Shown here in pieces: positions 18,477 through 27,470 of a stretch of DNA of 64,000 nucleotides. Origin of the DNA: Faecalicatena contorta (GTDB lineage: Bacteria > Bacillota > Clostridia > Lachnospirales > Lachnospiraceae); contig NZ_QGDS01000014.1 of NCBI RefSeq assembly GCF_003149105.1, forward strand, positions 36,879 to 100,878, written 5' to 3'. The position numbers were made by a program, and so were the translations under genes. Position 1 is the first letter of the stretch; every line of letters begins with the position of its first letter. The notes beneath the pieces were generated by a model. That model was not told the origin of the DNA and made no database searches. It was given only the letters and a program-made list of their open reading frames with translations.

Positions 18477-19556
18477 ATGAGATGTCCGAAATGCGGAAAG
18501 GATGTAGAATTACAGAATAAAAAAGTAGGCGTTGATGAGAATGGTGAGCCTATCTTTAACGAATACGCAATCTGTAAAGACTGTAAAAAACAATGGAACC
18601 TGGACAAACAAAGAGAAAAAAAAGCAGCAAATGCGGCTGTTTCTAATCATACACAACCCGAATCTAGTACTCCGGCCAAAGACAAGCCATCGTCAAAACA
18701 GACGGATTTGAAACCTGCCGCCTCTAACACTGACAGACCTGAGGTGAAAAAAGCTCCTGTGAAAAAAAACTCCCAGGAAACAGTACCGGAAAAGCGAAAA
18801 GCTCCGCCTAAAAAGAGACCTGTCCCCAGCGCTGCTTCACCAGAGGGCAGACCGGCTCCAAAAAAACAACCCGTTCCGGCAAACCCGAATGCTGCCAAGT
18901 CTGTAAAAGCAGGCGAAACTCAACGTTATTCCAATATTCCTCCCGAAAAAGTAAGGACGAAAAAGGAGAAAGCTGTAAGACAGAATTATGAGGACATGCT
19001 TGCTGCTGACCCAAATAGAAAGCCTGTAAAAAAGAAGAGCTCTGCTGACCGCAAGGACAGCAATTCAAATAAAAAGCCTGCGACTTCCAATGGTGCACCT
19101 GTTCGGAAAAAGCCGGTCTCACAGCCTTCTAAAAAGGCTCCTGTGAAAAAAGAAGAGCCAAAACCAAAGTTTAAAATTTTACGTATCATCCTTGGAGTTG
19201 TCTCAATTATTGCCTTTGCATTTTTTGCATACAAAGGATTTCTTGCCGGACTGAGTAATATTTCAGCAGGAAGTGACTCTACTGCCGGAATCACTTACAT
19301 CGTACTTGCACTCTGTATGCTTATATCGGGCCTGCTGCTTCTTATTATGCAGGCAAAGCGCACTGTTTTTGCATTCATACTGCCTATGGTTTTCTGTATT
19401 GGCGGCGGGGTATTCGCCTTCCTGAAGCGTACAGATGACAAATGGCTGTTATACAGTGCAGGAGCGTGTGCCTTACTGGCAGTGATTTTCCTTGTATTGG
19501 CTATTGCTTCCAGATCAGATGATGAAGACTACCTTGAAGAAGATCCTTTTGAATAA
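18477..19556 (+). CDS. Zinc-ribbon, Lys/Pro-rich membrane protein
   Basis: A 359-residue protein. A zinc ribbon opens it (MRCPKCGKDVELQ and a second pair CKDCKK near 35). Residues 45-225 are a low-complexity linker of Lys, Pro, Ala and Ser with repeats of the kind APVKK and KKRPVP. Four membrane helices follow (about 233-345), and an acidic tail ends it. The ribbon and the basic linker should face the cytoplasm and may contact nucleic acid or other proteins. No function is known to me. It has its own promoter and terminator. Confidence 0.8.
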   Translation: MRCPKCGKDVELQNKKVGVDENGEPIFNEYAICKDCKKQWNLDKQREKKAANAAVSNHTQPESSTPAKDKPSSKQTDLKPAASNTDRPEVKKAPVKKNSQETVPEKRKAPPKKRPVPSAASPEGRPAPKKQPVPANPNAAKSVKAGETQRYSNIPPEKVRTKKEKAVRQNYEDMLAADPNRKPVKKKSSADRKDSNSNKKPATSNGAPVRKKPVSQPSKKAPVKKEEPKPKFKILRIILGVVSIIAFAFFAYKGFLAGLSNISAGSDSTAGITYIVLALCMLISGLLLLIMQAKRTVFAFILPMVFCIGGGVFAFLKRTDDKWLLYSAGACALLAVIFLVLAIASRSDDEDYLEEDPFE

Positions 19557-19563
19557 CTCTCTG

Positions 19564-19598
19564 ACAGCCTTACCATTCCTATGGCAGGGCTGTTTTTG
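19564..19598 (+). terminator. Terminator of the zinc-ribbon gene
   Basis: ACAGCCTTACCAT pairs with ATGGCAGGGCTGT around TCCT, followed by TTTTT. Confidence 0.8.
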
Positions 19599-19638
19599 AG
19601 AGTCTGTCTCCTAGGAATCCTATCAAATACAAACTTAG

Positions 19639-19714
19639 AATAAAGAGTCTGGCAAGCCAGACTCGCGCGCCGAAGCGCGGTCGCTTTAGCGACCAGTTTC
19701 CTATTATATAAAAA
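19639..19714 (-). repeat. Multi-hairpin intergenic repeat, short copy
   Basis: On the minus strand this holds three hairpins in a row: GGTCGCTAAAGCGACC, GCGCTTCGGCGCGC with a TTCG loop, and GAGTCTGGCTTGCCAGACTC followed by TTTATT. It lies just after the sugar kinase gene and probably ends the operon. A longer diverged form occurs at 32848-33103. Confidence 0.75.
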
Positions 19715-19716
19715 CG

Positions 19717-20652
19717 TTACTCTCCCAAAATCATTTTGGCCGAGCCGCAGATTCCCGCATCATTTCCAAGAGCAGCTAATGTGAATTTTACATCTTTGAC
19801 CGCAAAGAGTGCCCGTTCCAGATATGATTTCTGGATAAAAGGTATCAGCACTTCCCCTGCTTTGGACACACCGCCGCCTATGACAAACACCGCCGGATCT
19901 ACTACTGCCGCCAGATTGGCAAGCGTATATCCCAGGTAGCGCCCAAATTGCTCAGCCACCTCCGTTGCTGCAGCATCTCCAGCCTTCACAGCCTCAAATA
20001 CAGATTTTGCTGACACTTCCTCTTTTTTCAATATGGTATCTATCTCTGCCTGAGCCAGCTTTTTCTTTGCCAGCCGCACAATTCCGGTAGCAGAAGCATA
20101 TTGCTCCAGACATCCAAAATTTCCGCACCCACAAACATCAGTCTCCTCATAATTCACACAGATATGTCCAATTTCTCCGGCGGAGCCGTGGGCGCCGGGC
20201 ACAATTTTCCCGTCTATAACCACACCACCGCCTATACCAGTCCCAAGTGTAACCATAACGATATTCTTCTGCCCCAAGCCACCGCCTTTCCACATTTCAC
20301 CTAACGCAGCTACATTAGCATCATTCTCAATCCTTGTTTTCAACCCTGTGAAGCTTTCCAGTTCCTTTTTTGCCTCTTTATACTTCCATCCCAGGTTGGC
20401 ACTTCCAGTGACAATCCCATCTCCTGTAACAGGTGCCGGTACTCCCACACCAACTCCCAAAACAGCAGACTTGTCTAATTGCCTTTCTTGCATTTTGTTA
20501 AGAATGGACGCTGAGATATCCCCCAGGATGGCCTCACCTTTATTTTCTGTGCGGGTCACAATCTCCCACTTGTCAAGAATTTTCCCGGATTCTCCGAACA
20601 ACCCCATCTTTACTGTGGTTCCTCCCACATCTACACCAAAACAACATTTCAT
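19717..20652 (-). CDS. ROK family sugar kinase (glucokinase-like)
   Basis: A 311-residue ROK kinase. It has the phosphate-binding GVDVGGTTVKMGLF, the sugar site in ENDANVAALGE, TLGTGIGGGVV, the GAHGSAGEIGH stretch with the catalytic region, and the ROK zinc motif CGCGNFGCLEQYAS. Firmicute members phosphorylate glucose or N-acetylated hexosamines at C6. Its place next to nagA suggests GlcNAc or ManNAc as substrate, but glucose cannot be excluded. AGGAGAAG precedes the ATG at 20652. It is the last gene of the long minus-strand locus and is followed by a hairpin repeat. Confidence 0.88.
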   Translation of the reverse strand: MKCCFGVDVGGTTVKMGLFGESGKILDKWEIVTRTENKGEAILGDISASILNKMQERQLDKSAVLGVGVGVPAPVTGDGIVTGSANLGWKYKEAKKELESFTGLKTRIENDANVAALGEMWKGGGLGQKNIVMVTLGTGIGGGVVIDGKIVPGAHGSAGEIGHICVNYEETDVCGCGNFGCLEQYASATGIVRLAKKKLAQAEIDTILKKEEVSAKSVFEAVKAGDAAATEVAEQFGRYLGYTLANLAAVVDPAVFVIGGGVSKAGEVLIPFIQKSYLERALFAVKDVKFTLAALGNDAGICGSAKMILGE

Positions 20653-20752
20653 AACACTTCTCCTCTCTTTCCCTGGCTGCTTATACTTCCCCAAATTCTC
20701 CTGTACACGCTTGTATAATTGCTATGCCGCATCTTTCTACCTTTTATTTGCC

Positions 20753-21880
20753 TTATTTCACAATGGTTCCCAGGCTGATTGTTTCCAGCAATTCACATTC
20801 TTCGCTCAGAACTAAAATATCTGCATCCTTTCCTGCTGCCAGCATCCCCTTTCTCTCCAGCCCAAATTCTTTAGCCTGATTCACAGAACTCATTTTTACA
20901 GCTTCCTCTATAGATGCCCCTGTAAATTTCATTACATTCTTGAATCCCTGGATAAAGGACAGCACACTTCCTGCTAAAGTACCGTCCTCCAGCCGGGCAG
21001 TGTTATCTTTCACGTAAACTTTCTGACCGCCAAGCTCACTCATTCCCTCCGGCATCCCTTTTGCTCTCATGGAGTCTGTAATCAGCTCAATCCCATCACA
21101 TCCTTTGACCTGATAAGCCATCTTTACCATCTCTGGTACGATATGGATTCCGTCACAAATCAGTTCCACTTTCACTCCCGGGGTCAGCAATCCAAATCCG
21201 GTCACCCCCGGCTCCCGGTGCTTGAGCCCCCGCTGTGCATTATACAAATGTGTAACATGCCTGGCTTCACTTTTGATCAGCTGTTCATAGACCGCATTGG
21301 AATGTCCCACACTCAGCACAATCCTCTTCCCTTTACACCACTCTTCAAACTGCCTGTCTGCTTCCTCCGGCGCATATGTTACAATACGGATTAATCCCCC
21401 TGTAATTTCATTCCACTTTTCCAGTATCGCTTCATCCGGCTTTTTTATATAAGATGCATCCTGCGCCCCCTTAAACTCCTGGGAAACAAACGGCCCTTCT
21501 ACATGAATCCCCTGGATAACCGGATTTTTTGCTGCGGCATCCGTGATATTTTTCAGAGCTGCCTCAATTTTGTCATATGTCTGGGACATGGTCGTGCAGA
21601 AATATGAAGTAATTCCCTCATATTTTGACATTTTACAAACCATCTCACTGATTTCACCTGGAGATGCATCCATATTATCCATTCCGTACCCGCCATGGCT
21701 GTGTACGTCGATAAAACCTGGAATCAGAATATCTCCTTTAACGACTGTCTCTATATCCTCCTTCTGTTCCGTGAAATCGGTCATGGTTCCTACTTCTGCT
21801 ATTTGTCTGTCATACCGGATATATCCCTCGGAAATCACTTTTTGCCCGGTATAAATCCTTTTATTTTTTAATAGCTTCAT
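20753..21880 (-). CDS. nagA: N-acetylglucosamine-6-phosphate deacetylase
   Basis: A 375-residue amidohydrolase that removes acetate from GlcNAc-6-P to give GlcN-6-P. The metal site HSHGGYG, HVEGPF, SVGHSNA, VTHLYNAQ and the catalytic Asp in LITDSMRAKGMPEG are all present. The start is the second of two adjacent ATG codons, five bases from GGGAGA. It lies between the transglutaminase-fold gene (about 180 bases upstream) and the ROK kinase, which would supply its substrate. No nagB is seen in the window. Confidence 0.95.
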   Translation of the reverse strand: MKLLKNKRIYTGQKVISEGYIRYDRQIAEVGTMTDFTEQKEDIETVVKGDILIPGFIDVHSHGGYGMDNMDASPGEISEMVCKMSKYEGITSYFCTTMSQTYDKIEAALKNITDAAAKNPVIQGIHVEGPFVSQEFKGAQDASYIKKPDEAILEKWNEITGGLIRIVTYAPEEADRQFEEWCKGKRIVLSVGHSNAVYEQLIKSEARHVTHLYNAQRGLKHREPGVTGFGLLTPGVKVELICDGIHIVPEMVKMAYQVKGCDGIELITDSMRAKGMPEGMSELGGQKVYVKDNTARLEDGTLAGSVLSFIQGFKNVMKFTGASIEEAVKMSSVNQAKEFGLERKGMLAAGKDADILVLSEECELLETISLGTIVK

Positions 21881-21944
21881 CATCTTCTCCCATCTTTTAT
21901 AATTTCCACATATTTCAGGCTTTCTCTCTGTCTATTATATTAAC

Positions 21945-21978
21945 AGAAAAAGAGCCGTACGGACGACCCTTTTTCCTT
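21945..21978 (-). terminator. Weak hairpin between the transglutaminase-fold gene and nagA
   Basis: AAAAAG and CTTTTT arms flank CCGTACGG, in the 180-base gap. It could weaken transcription into nagA. Confidence 0.35.
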
Positions 21979-22059
21979 TTGATGAACAACATTTATTGGA
22001 GCAAAAGCCCTTTTCTTTTCAATTTGGAATTTTCTTTTTATTATAATTCCATTCCTTCT

Positions 22060-24513
22060 TTACATCAGCCGCAGCAGCATGTTTCCCGTTCCCACATTAT
22101 AACCGCTGGCAGCATAAATTCCGTTTTGCTCCTCATCCGTTACAATAATCATCGGGAGCTGTTCAAAATTAACGTACATCCGGCGTCCCAGTAATTCCAG
22201 GTTTTCCTCAAAACTGTCATAGCAGACCTGAATATTGCCAAACGTTTTTAATACCTTTGAAATAGTTGGATCCGCCAGTGCTTCAGAAGACCGTACCACA
22301 AAAACAATCCGGTGGCTGTATTCGGCAAATGCTTCTTTTAATTCCAACATTTCATTTAGGATATGTTCTGTCGGTTCCTCACTTTCTTCCAGAAACACCA
22401 GGATATGCTTTTGTTTTCCCATTAGCACTGCCTTGCTTACTTCACTGCCGTTTTCCCTGCTTAACGTAAACTCCGGCAGAGGAATATTCAGCAGCATATC
22501 CTTCAGACCTGCACTGCGCAGCCTAAGCTTCACTTCTGTCTTCCGGCCTGCTGTTATTTCAAATTTATATTGATTGGCAAAGATATTTCCGCTGGGCAAG
22601 CGGTTAGACGTCAAAATCCGGTAGCTGCCTGCTTCCAGTTCCTGTGTCAGTATACCGTTTTCCCACAATTCATCAGAAAGTCTTAATGATTCATATGTTC
22701 CTCCAACCAGACGGGCAATACTCCAGTTCTGAAAATAGTTCCAGGTAACTCCATTCCCGGCTTTCAATACCAGCGTACAACTGGGTCTGGTTTCCGGCAA
22801 AACCGGAACAAATTTATCCTCTTCAAAATATTCCATGGCCCGGTATGTCTGATTCAAACGCGCTGGAATTCCCAAGGTTCTGGCAATTGCAACAAAAAGA
22901 ATTTCCCGCGACTTCCGGCTGGCAATGCCAAGCCGCATACAGGCTCCCGGCACTGTAACCAGCGCATCCTTCTCTCCTGACGGATAGGATTTAATCCGAT
23001 GTTCGATTACGTCCCATATTTTCCGGGGATTCCGCCGCAGTTTTTCCTTTTCTGCCTCTGAAAATGCCTCATCGATTATCGTCCTGTATTCCTGAAGAAC
23101 TTCATCCTCGATCCTGGGATTCAATATATACGGTACAAAAATCTCCTCCGGAAAGTGTTTCTCATAAAGAACCGCATATTTAAGATGTTCTTCCAGAACC
23201 TCGCTTTTTAAATCAGTCTGATCTTTTTCGGTAAGTACTTCCAACATTTTTTGACGGTATTCTGTATGGTCTTTTCCGGTCAGGAATTTTTGACGCTCGG
23301 GATTGTACCACCCTTCCGTCTTGACCTTACGCAGCGCTGCGGCCTCCAGAAGCCGTTCCCGGGCTATTGATTTTTGTTCCTTCGTTGGAGCCGTCGTGTT
23401 GACCGGGGCATCTGCCGGAGCAATCATATCATAAGATGCCCATTCTTCTTTAACAGCTGGTTCTTTCAATACCAATTCACATTTATCCAATCTTCGTGTA
23501 TCGATCCAGCTATCAGCAAATCTTCCATCCCGGGCTGCATGAATATGCAGGCTGCCCAGACCAGTAGTCAAATACAGCCGGCCTTCCTCATTGGTTGTAC
23601 ACTTTGCGATAGAAGCATATTCGGAATAATTAATTACTTCAAAACATACCACTGCCCCTTGTACCGGCTGTCCGCTCTCATCCTGGACCACCACTGTAAT
23701 CTCTTTGACTCTGGCATACCGGCCCAATTCATTGAGCATAGTTACCATTCCCTCGTTCCCGATTACTTCCTGCTGCTCTCCCGGCTCATCAAATAAACGG
23801 GAGTGTACCATCATTGCACGGGATGCTGCACGGGTAAACCACCCGGTGTTCAATATCTCCGCCGGCTCACAGGCGCCGAAAAAGTACCATTTCTCACCGT
23901 TTAAGATTTCCACCCAGGCATGGTTATCATCGCAGTGAGACCATTTGGGGGCATAAACCTGACGTGCCGGAATCCCGGCACTTCTCAGGACATTCACAGC
24001 AAAGGTGGATTCTTCCCCGCATCTTCCATTTCCACGTTTATAAACTGCCATTGCCGACAAGGTCCGGTCATCCGTAGACTGATAGGTCACTTCCTGGGCA
24101 CACCAATAATTTATTTCCACAGCCTGTTTTTCCCTGTCCATTCCTGCAATCCGGCCCTTTATCTGCTCATAGAAAAAACTGCGGCATGGCGTAATCTCTT
24201 CTTCATTCACACGATGATACAGCACGTAGTTTAAAAATATTTCCTCAGGAAGTTTTCTCACCGCCTCGCAGGTATGCCACAGAAAGACTCCGTGGACCGC
24301 ATAATCCAGGAATGTTTCAAAAGGATAATTTCCCATGTCACTGTATGGCATCACCGCATACAAATACCTGACCGCCAGTGCCGCATCTGCCTGGCATGCT
24401 GCAAGCTTTTGCTCTGTTTCACACCTGATGTCCGGTACATGTTTCATGTGTTTTTCATACATTTTTACAATCCGGAGCCGGTTTTTAACCAAAAATTCTC
24501 CTCTTTCTATCAT
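22060..24513 (-). CDS. Transglutaminase-fold domain protein, 817 aa
   Basis: A large cytoplasmic protein without signal peptide. Residues about 150-260 carry a transglutaminase-like core: Cys in GNGRCGEESTFAVNVL, the AGIPARQVYAPKWSH strand, His in DDNHAWVEI, then WYFFGACEPAEI where an Asp is usual. A carnitine/Ig-like beta domain follows (VQDESGQPVQGAVVCFEVIN). A second transglutaminase-like stretch is seen near 540-600 (ARTLGIPARLNQTYRAMEYF), but no Cys was found. The C-terminus resembles a thioredoxin-like fold. The fold includes cysteine proteases and peptide N-glycanases, so it may cleave glycopeptides; this is inference from the operon. The ATGA overlap with cutC shows coupling. Confidence 0.75.
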   Translation of the reverse strand: MIERGEFLVKNRLRIVKMYEKHMKHVPDIRCETEQKLAACQADAALAVRYLYAVMPYSDMGNYPFETFLDYAVHGVFLWHTCEAVRKLPEEIFLNYVLYHRVNEEEITPCRSFFYEQIKGRIAGMDREKQAVEINYWCAQEVTYQSTDDRTLSAMAVYKRGNGRCGEESTFAVNVLRSAGIPARQVYAPKWSHCDDNHAWVEILNGEKWYFFGACEPAEILNTGWFTRAASRAMMVHSRLFDEPGEQQEVIGNEGMVTMLNELGRYARVKEITVVVQDESGQPVQGAVVCFEVINYSEYASIAKCTTNEEGRLYLTTGLGSLHIHAARDGRFADSWIDTRRLDKCELVLKEPAVKEEWASYDMIAPADAPVNTTAPTKEQKSIARERLLEAAALRKVKTEGWYNPERQKFLTGKDHTEYRQKMLEVLTEKDQTDLKSEVLEEHLKYAVLYEKHFPEEIFVPYILNPRIEDEVLQEYRTIIDEAFSEAEKEKLRRNPRKIWDVIEHRIKSYPSGEKDALVTVPGACMRLGIASRKSREILFVAIARTLGIPARLNQTYRAMEYFEEDKFVPVLPETRPSCTLVLKAGNGVTWNYFQNWSIARLVGGTYESLRLSDELWENGILTQELEAGSYRILTSNRLPSGNIFANQYKFEITAGRKTEVKLRLRSAGLKDMLLNIPLPEFTLSRENGSEVSKAVLMGKQKHILVFLEESEEPTEHILNEMLELKEAFAEYSHRIVFVVRSSEALADPTISKVLKTFGNIQVCYDSFEENLELLGRRMYVNFEQLPMIIVTDEEQNGIYAASGYNVGTGNMLLRLM

Positions 24514-25259
24514 TGTAATTCCTCCAGGACCTGCCTTGCTTCCCGTATCTTCATTTCATCAGTCTGCCAGATTTCATATTCACTGATGGACGGCAATCCC
24601 ATGCTCACGCCGCCTTTCCGATATTCCATTGAACTATCAAGGGTCACTTTACCTGACATATGATATGCACTGGCACCGGTAACCTGATAGACTTCCCGGA
24701 TTACTTCTGCATCCACACCACTCCCGACCTGAATCTCAATTCTTCCGGCACTTTGTTCAACCAGTTCTTTTAAAAGTCCGGTTCCCTGGATACAGGCATT
24801 TTTCTGCCCTGATGTAAGGATGGTTCTGATTCCCAGATCAACCGCCTGTTCCAGTGTTTTATACGGATCTATGCATACATCAAAGGCCCGGTGCAGAGTC
24901 ACTGACATCTCTCCTGCCAGATCCATTAATTCTTTCAGTTGTTCCACATTCAGCGTCCCGTCCGGTTTGAGGATTCCCAATACCACCCCTTCAGCTCCCA
25001 GTTCACGGAACGCACGAATTTCACCTTTGATAATATTAAACTCAAAATCAGTATAACAGAAATCTCCATAACGCGGGCGGATCAAGACATTTATATGGAT
25101 ATCCGTATGTTTACGGATTTCATCAAACAATATTGTGCTGGGCGTTGTCCCACCAATCACCAGGTTACTGCACAGCTCCAGGCGGTCAGCCCCTCCCCGT
25201 GCCGCTGCCAGGGCAGATTCTACCGAATCCACACACGCTTCTAATACAAATCCCCGCAT
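24510..25259 (-). CDS. cutC: CutC family protein
   Basis: A 249-residue TIM-barrel protein of the CutC family. ACVDSVESALAAARGGADRL, ELCSNLVIGGTTPS, VLIRPRYGDFCYTD, VTLHRAFDVCIDP and ILTSGQKNACIQG are the family's conserved stretches. It was named for copper homeostasis, but that role is doubtful and the barrel looks like an enzyme. Its position between an aminopeptidase and a transglutaminase-fold gene, with overlaps at both ends, points to a role in glycan or glycopeptide breakdown. AAGGAGGAG precedes the ATG at 25259. Confidence 0.9.
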   Translation of the reverse strand: MRGFVLEACVDSVESALAAARGGADRLELCSNLVIGGTTPSTILFDEIRKHTDIHINVLIRPRYGDFCYTDFEFNIIKGEIRAFRELGAEGVVLGILKPDGTLNVEQLKELMDLAGEMSVTLHRAFDVCIDPYKTLEQAVDLGIRTILTSGQKNACIQGTGLLKELVEQSAGRIEIQVGSGVDAEVIREVYQVTGASAYHMSGKVTLDSSMEYRKGGVSMGLPSISEYEIWQTDEMKIREARQVLEELQ

Positions 25260-26683
25260 TATTGCTCCTCCTTGCTGCAAAGCTGATAAATCGAAGTCAC
25301 CCCCGCTCCGGTAGCACCTTTGCTCTGAAACGCAAAGACCGGCGTATCTACCCAGGCAGTCCCGGCAATATCCAGATGCAGCCAGGGCTTTTCTTCTGCG
25401 AATGCCCGGATAAATAATCCCGCCGTAATCGTTCCGCAGAATTTCTCTCCCAGATTCCGGATATCGGCAACCGGGCTCTCAATCATTTTCTCATGCTCTT
25501 TGTAAAACGGCAGCCTTAGATAACGTTCCCCGCTGATTCTGCAGGCCACTTCAAATCTTTTATAAAATTCATTATCATCACATATTGCCCCTCCGATGCT
25601 GAACCCCAGCATGTTTACCACAGCACCGGTCAGCGTAGCAATATCCAGTACTTCCGTTACCCCTTCATCACGAACTGCATATGACACCGCATCTGCCAGA
25701 ATCAGACGCCCTTCCGCATCGGTATTGGCAATCTCAATTGTCTTGCCGGAATAGGAATCAATTACATCACCAGGTAAAAGGCTGCCCGGTGATATCCGGT
25801 TTTCACACATGGGTATGACTGCAGTTACATTCGTCTTAATATGGTTTCTGGCCAGTGCGTAAACCACTCCGGCGACCGCCGCTCCACCGGCCATATCACC
25901 TTTGATGCCCAGCATGGAATCTCCGGGTTTCAGACAATAGCCTCCCGTATCACAAGTTACTCCCTTTCCAATCAAACCGCTGATCTTGCTGTCCTCCGGA
26001 TTCCCGCAATAGCGGAGAATCATCATACAGGGCGGATATGCACTGCTTTCTCCAACCCCCAGGAGCGCGTTAAGACCCAATTTCCGCAGTTCTTCTGCAC
26101 CGAGCACTGTTGTTTCCACACCGGTTCCCTCTACAAATTGTATCACTTTACCGGCAAAATCCTCGGGCCGCAATTTATTCCCGGGCAGATTTACCATATC
26201 CCGGGCAAAACAGATTCCTTCAGCAACTGCTTCCATTTCCCGGACAGCAGCAGTTATATCATCCATAACCTGCTTTGGCACTCCAGAAATTTCAAGTTGA
26301 ACACGCTGTCTGCCGCTGTCCTTAAACTGCCCCGGCTCATATGTGCCTAAAATTGCTCCTTCTACAATATCATAAACAGATTCAGAGGCTCCTTCTGCCA
26401 GAAACGGCCCGATATCCATGGAAAACTCTGATATTTTTTTCTCTATGCATTGCTTCACCGCAGACGCGGCAAGTTCCTTTCGCTGTATTCTGTCATCTGT
26501 TACCTTCCCCATTCCGACCAGTAATTTGAGTCTGTCCTGGTCCTCCGGCATCCAGACTGACTGCAAATATGTCCCGTCAAACAGCAGCCGGATACTTTTG
26601 GGTAACGATAAAAGATTATCGTCGCCTTCCCGAAAGAAAGATATACTTACCTTTCTTGTACATTCAGATACAATCTGAATCAT
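25259..26683 (-). CDS. M17 leucyl aminopeptidase family protein
   Basis: A 474-residue M17 metallopeptidase. The C-terminal catalytic domain shows the metal and active-site stretches GKGVTCDTGGYCLKPGDSML (Lys and Asp ligands in the usual place), GIKGDMAGGAAVAGV and NTDAEGRLILADAVSYA. In most family members the first stretch is GKGxTFDSGG; here it is GVTCDTGG, a small change. Family members remove N-terminal residues from peptides in the cytoplasm, as hexamers. With the Dpp-type importer it would digest imported peptides or the peptide part of glycopeptides. GGAGG lies before the ATG at 26683. Confidence 0.9.
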   Translation of the reverse strand: MIQIVSECTRKVSISFFREGDDNLLSLPKSIRLLFDGTYLQSVWMPEDQDRLKLLVGMGKVTDDRIQRKELAASAVKQCIEKKISEFSMDIGPFLAEGASESVYDIVEGAILGTYEPGQFKDSGRQRVQLEISGVPKQVMDDITAAVREMEAVAEGICFARDMVNLPGNKLRPEDFAGKVIQFVEGTGVETTVLGAEELRKLGLNALLGVGESSAYPPCMMILRYCGNPEDSKISGLIGKGVTCDTGGYCLKPGDSMLGIKGDMAGGAAVAGVVYALARNHIKTNVTAVIPMCENRISPGSLLPGDVIDSYSGKTIEIANTDAEGRLILADAVSYAVRDEGVTEVLDIATLTGAVVNMLGFSIGGAICDDNEFYKRFEVACRISGERYLRLPFYKEHEKMIESPVADIRNLGEKFCGTITAGLFIRAFAEEKPWLHLDIAGTAWVDTPVFAFQSKGATGAGVTSIYQLCSKEEQ

Positions 26684-26696
26684 TCTATTGCCTCCT

Positions 26697-27458
26697 TTAA
26701 AACAGCCTGACACCGGCCCCTTCTAATACACTGACCGTCATACTGTCAGGGTATTCATCCGTAATAATTCCATTAATATCATCAAAATGTGCAAATTTAT
26801 ATGAATCGTTAAAATAAAACTTCTCCCGCTCCATAACGACATATTTATGCCGGCCGCTTTGAATTGCCGCTTTTTTGGTCAATCCGTCCTCGGCTCCCAG
26901 CGTCGTAATGGTACAGTCCACCATATCAACTCCACAGCTTCCCAGAAATGCCCGGTCGAAACTATACTGTTTGATGAATTCGATTGTTGCTGCCCCCATA
27001 AATCCATTTACGGTGCGGTACATCGTTCCACCTGTTCCAATGGCAGTAATATGAGCGCTTTTTGCCAGTATCTGCAGGATATCAATCATATTGCTTACCA
27101 CAACTACCCGTTTCCTGGATTCTGTCAATAATTTTGCCAACTCAATATTGGTCGTTGAGATATCCAGAAAAATAGTCTCATTATCTTTAATCAAATCCAT
27201 TGCCTTTCTGGCAATCTCTTTTTTCTTTTTTACATGATAATTCCTGCGGTCAACAACATCCCGCTCCAGTGGATAATCCTGTGACAAAATTGCGCCTCCG
27301 TAAGTCCTTTTAAGTCTGCCTGCATTTTCCAGTGCTTTCAAGTCTTTGCGGATGCAGTCCTCCGTTACCCCGAACATCTCACTGAGCTCTTTTACTTTCA
27401 CTTTACCCTTTTCATGAAGGCCTTTTATAATTGCTTCCTGTCTTTCTTCCGTAAACAT
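26697..27458 (-). CDS. DeoR family transcriptional regulator
   Basis: A 253-residue regulator. The N-terminal helix-turn-helix is seen in KVKVKELSEMFGVTEDCIRK, DLKALENAGRLKRTYGGAIL, and the C-terminal DeoR sensor domain carries IFLDISTTNIELAKLL, VVVVSNMIDI and FLGSCGVD. Such proteins sense phosphorylated sugars and usually repress the operon they lie in. It starts 12 bases beyond the fucosidase stop, so it is made with the operon and probably controls its promoter. The likely effector is a sugar phosphate from fucose or GlcNAc breakdown; this is inference. Confidence 0.92.
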   Translation of the reverse strand: MFTEERQEAIIKGLHEKGKVKVKELSEMFGVTEDCIRKDLKALENAGRLKRTYGGAILSQDYPLERDVVDRRNYHVKKKKEIARKAMDLIKDNETIFLDISTTNIELAKLLTESRKRVVVVSNMIDILQILAKSAHITAIGTGGTMYRTVNGFMGAATIEFIKQYSFDRAFLGSCGVDMVDCTITTLGAEDGLTKKAAIQSGRHKYVVMEREKFYFNDSYKFAHFDDINGIITDEYPDSMTVSVLEGAGVRLF

Positions 27459-27470
27459 CGTCTACCCCTT

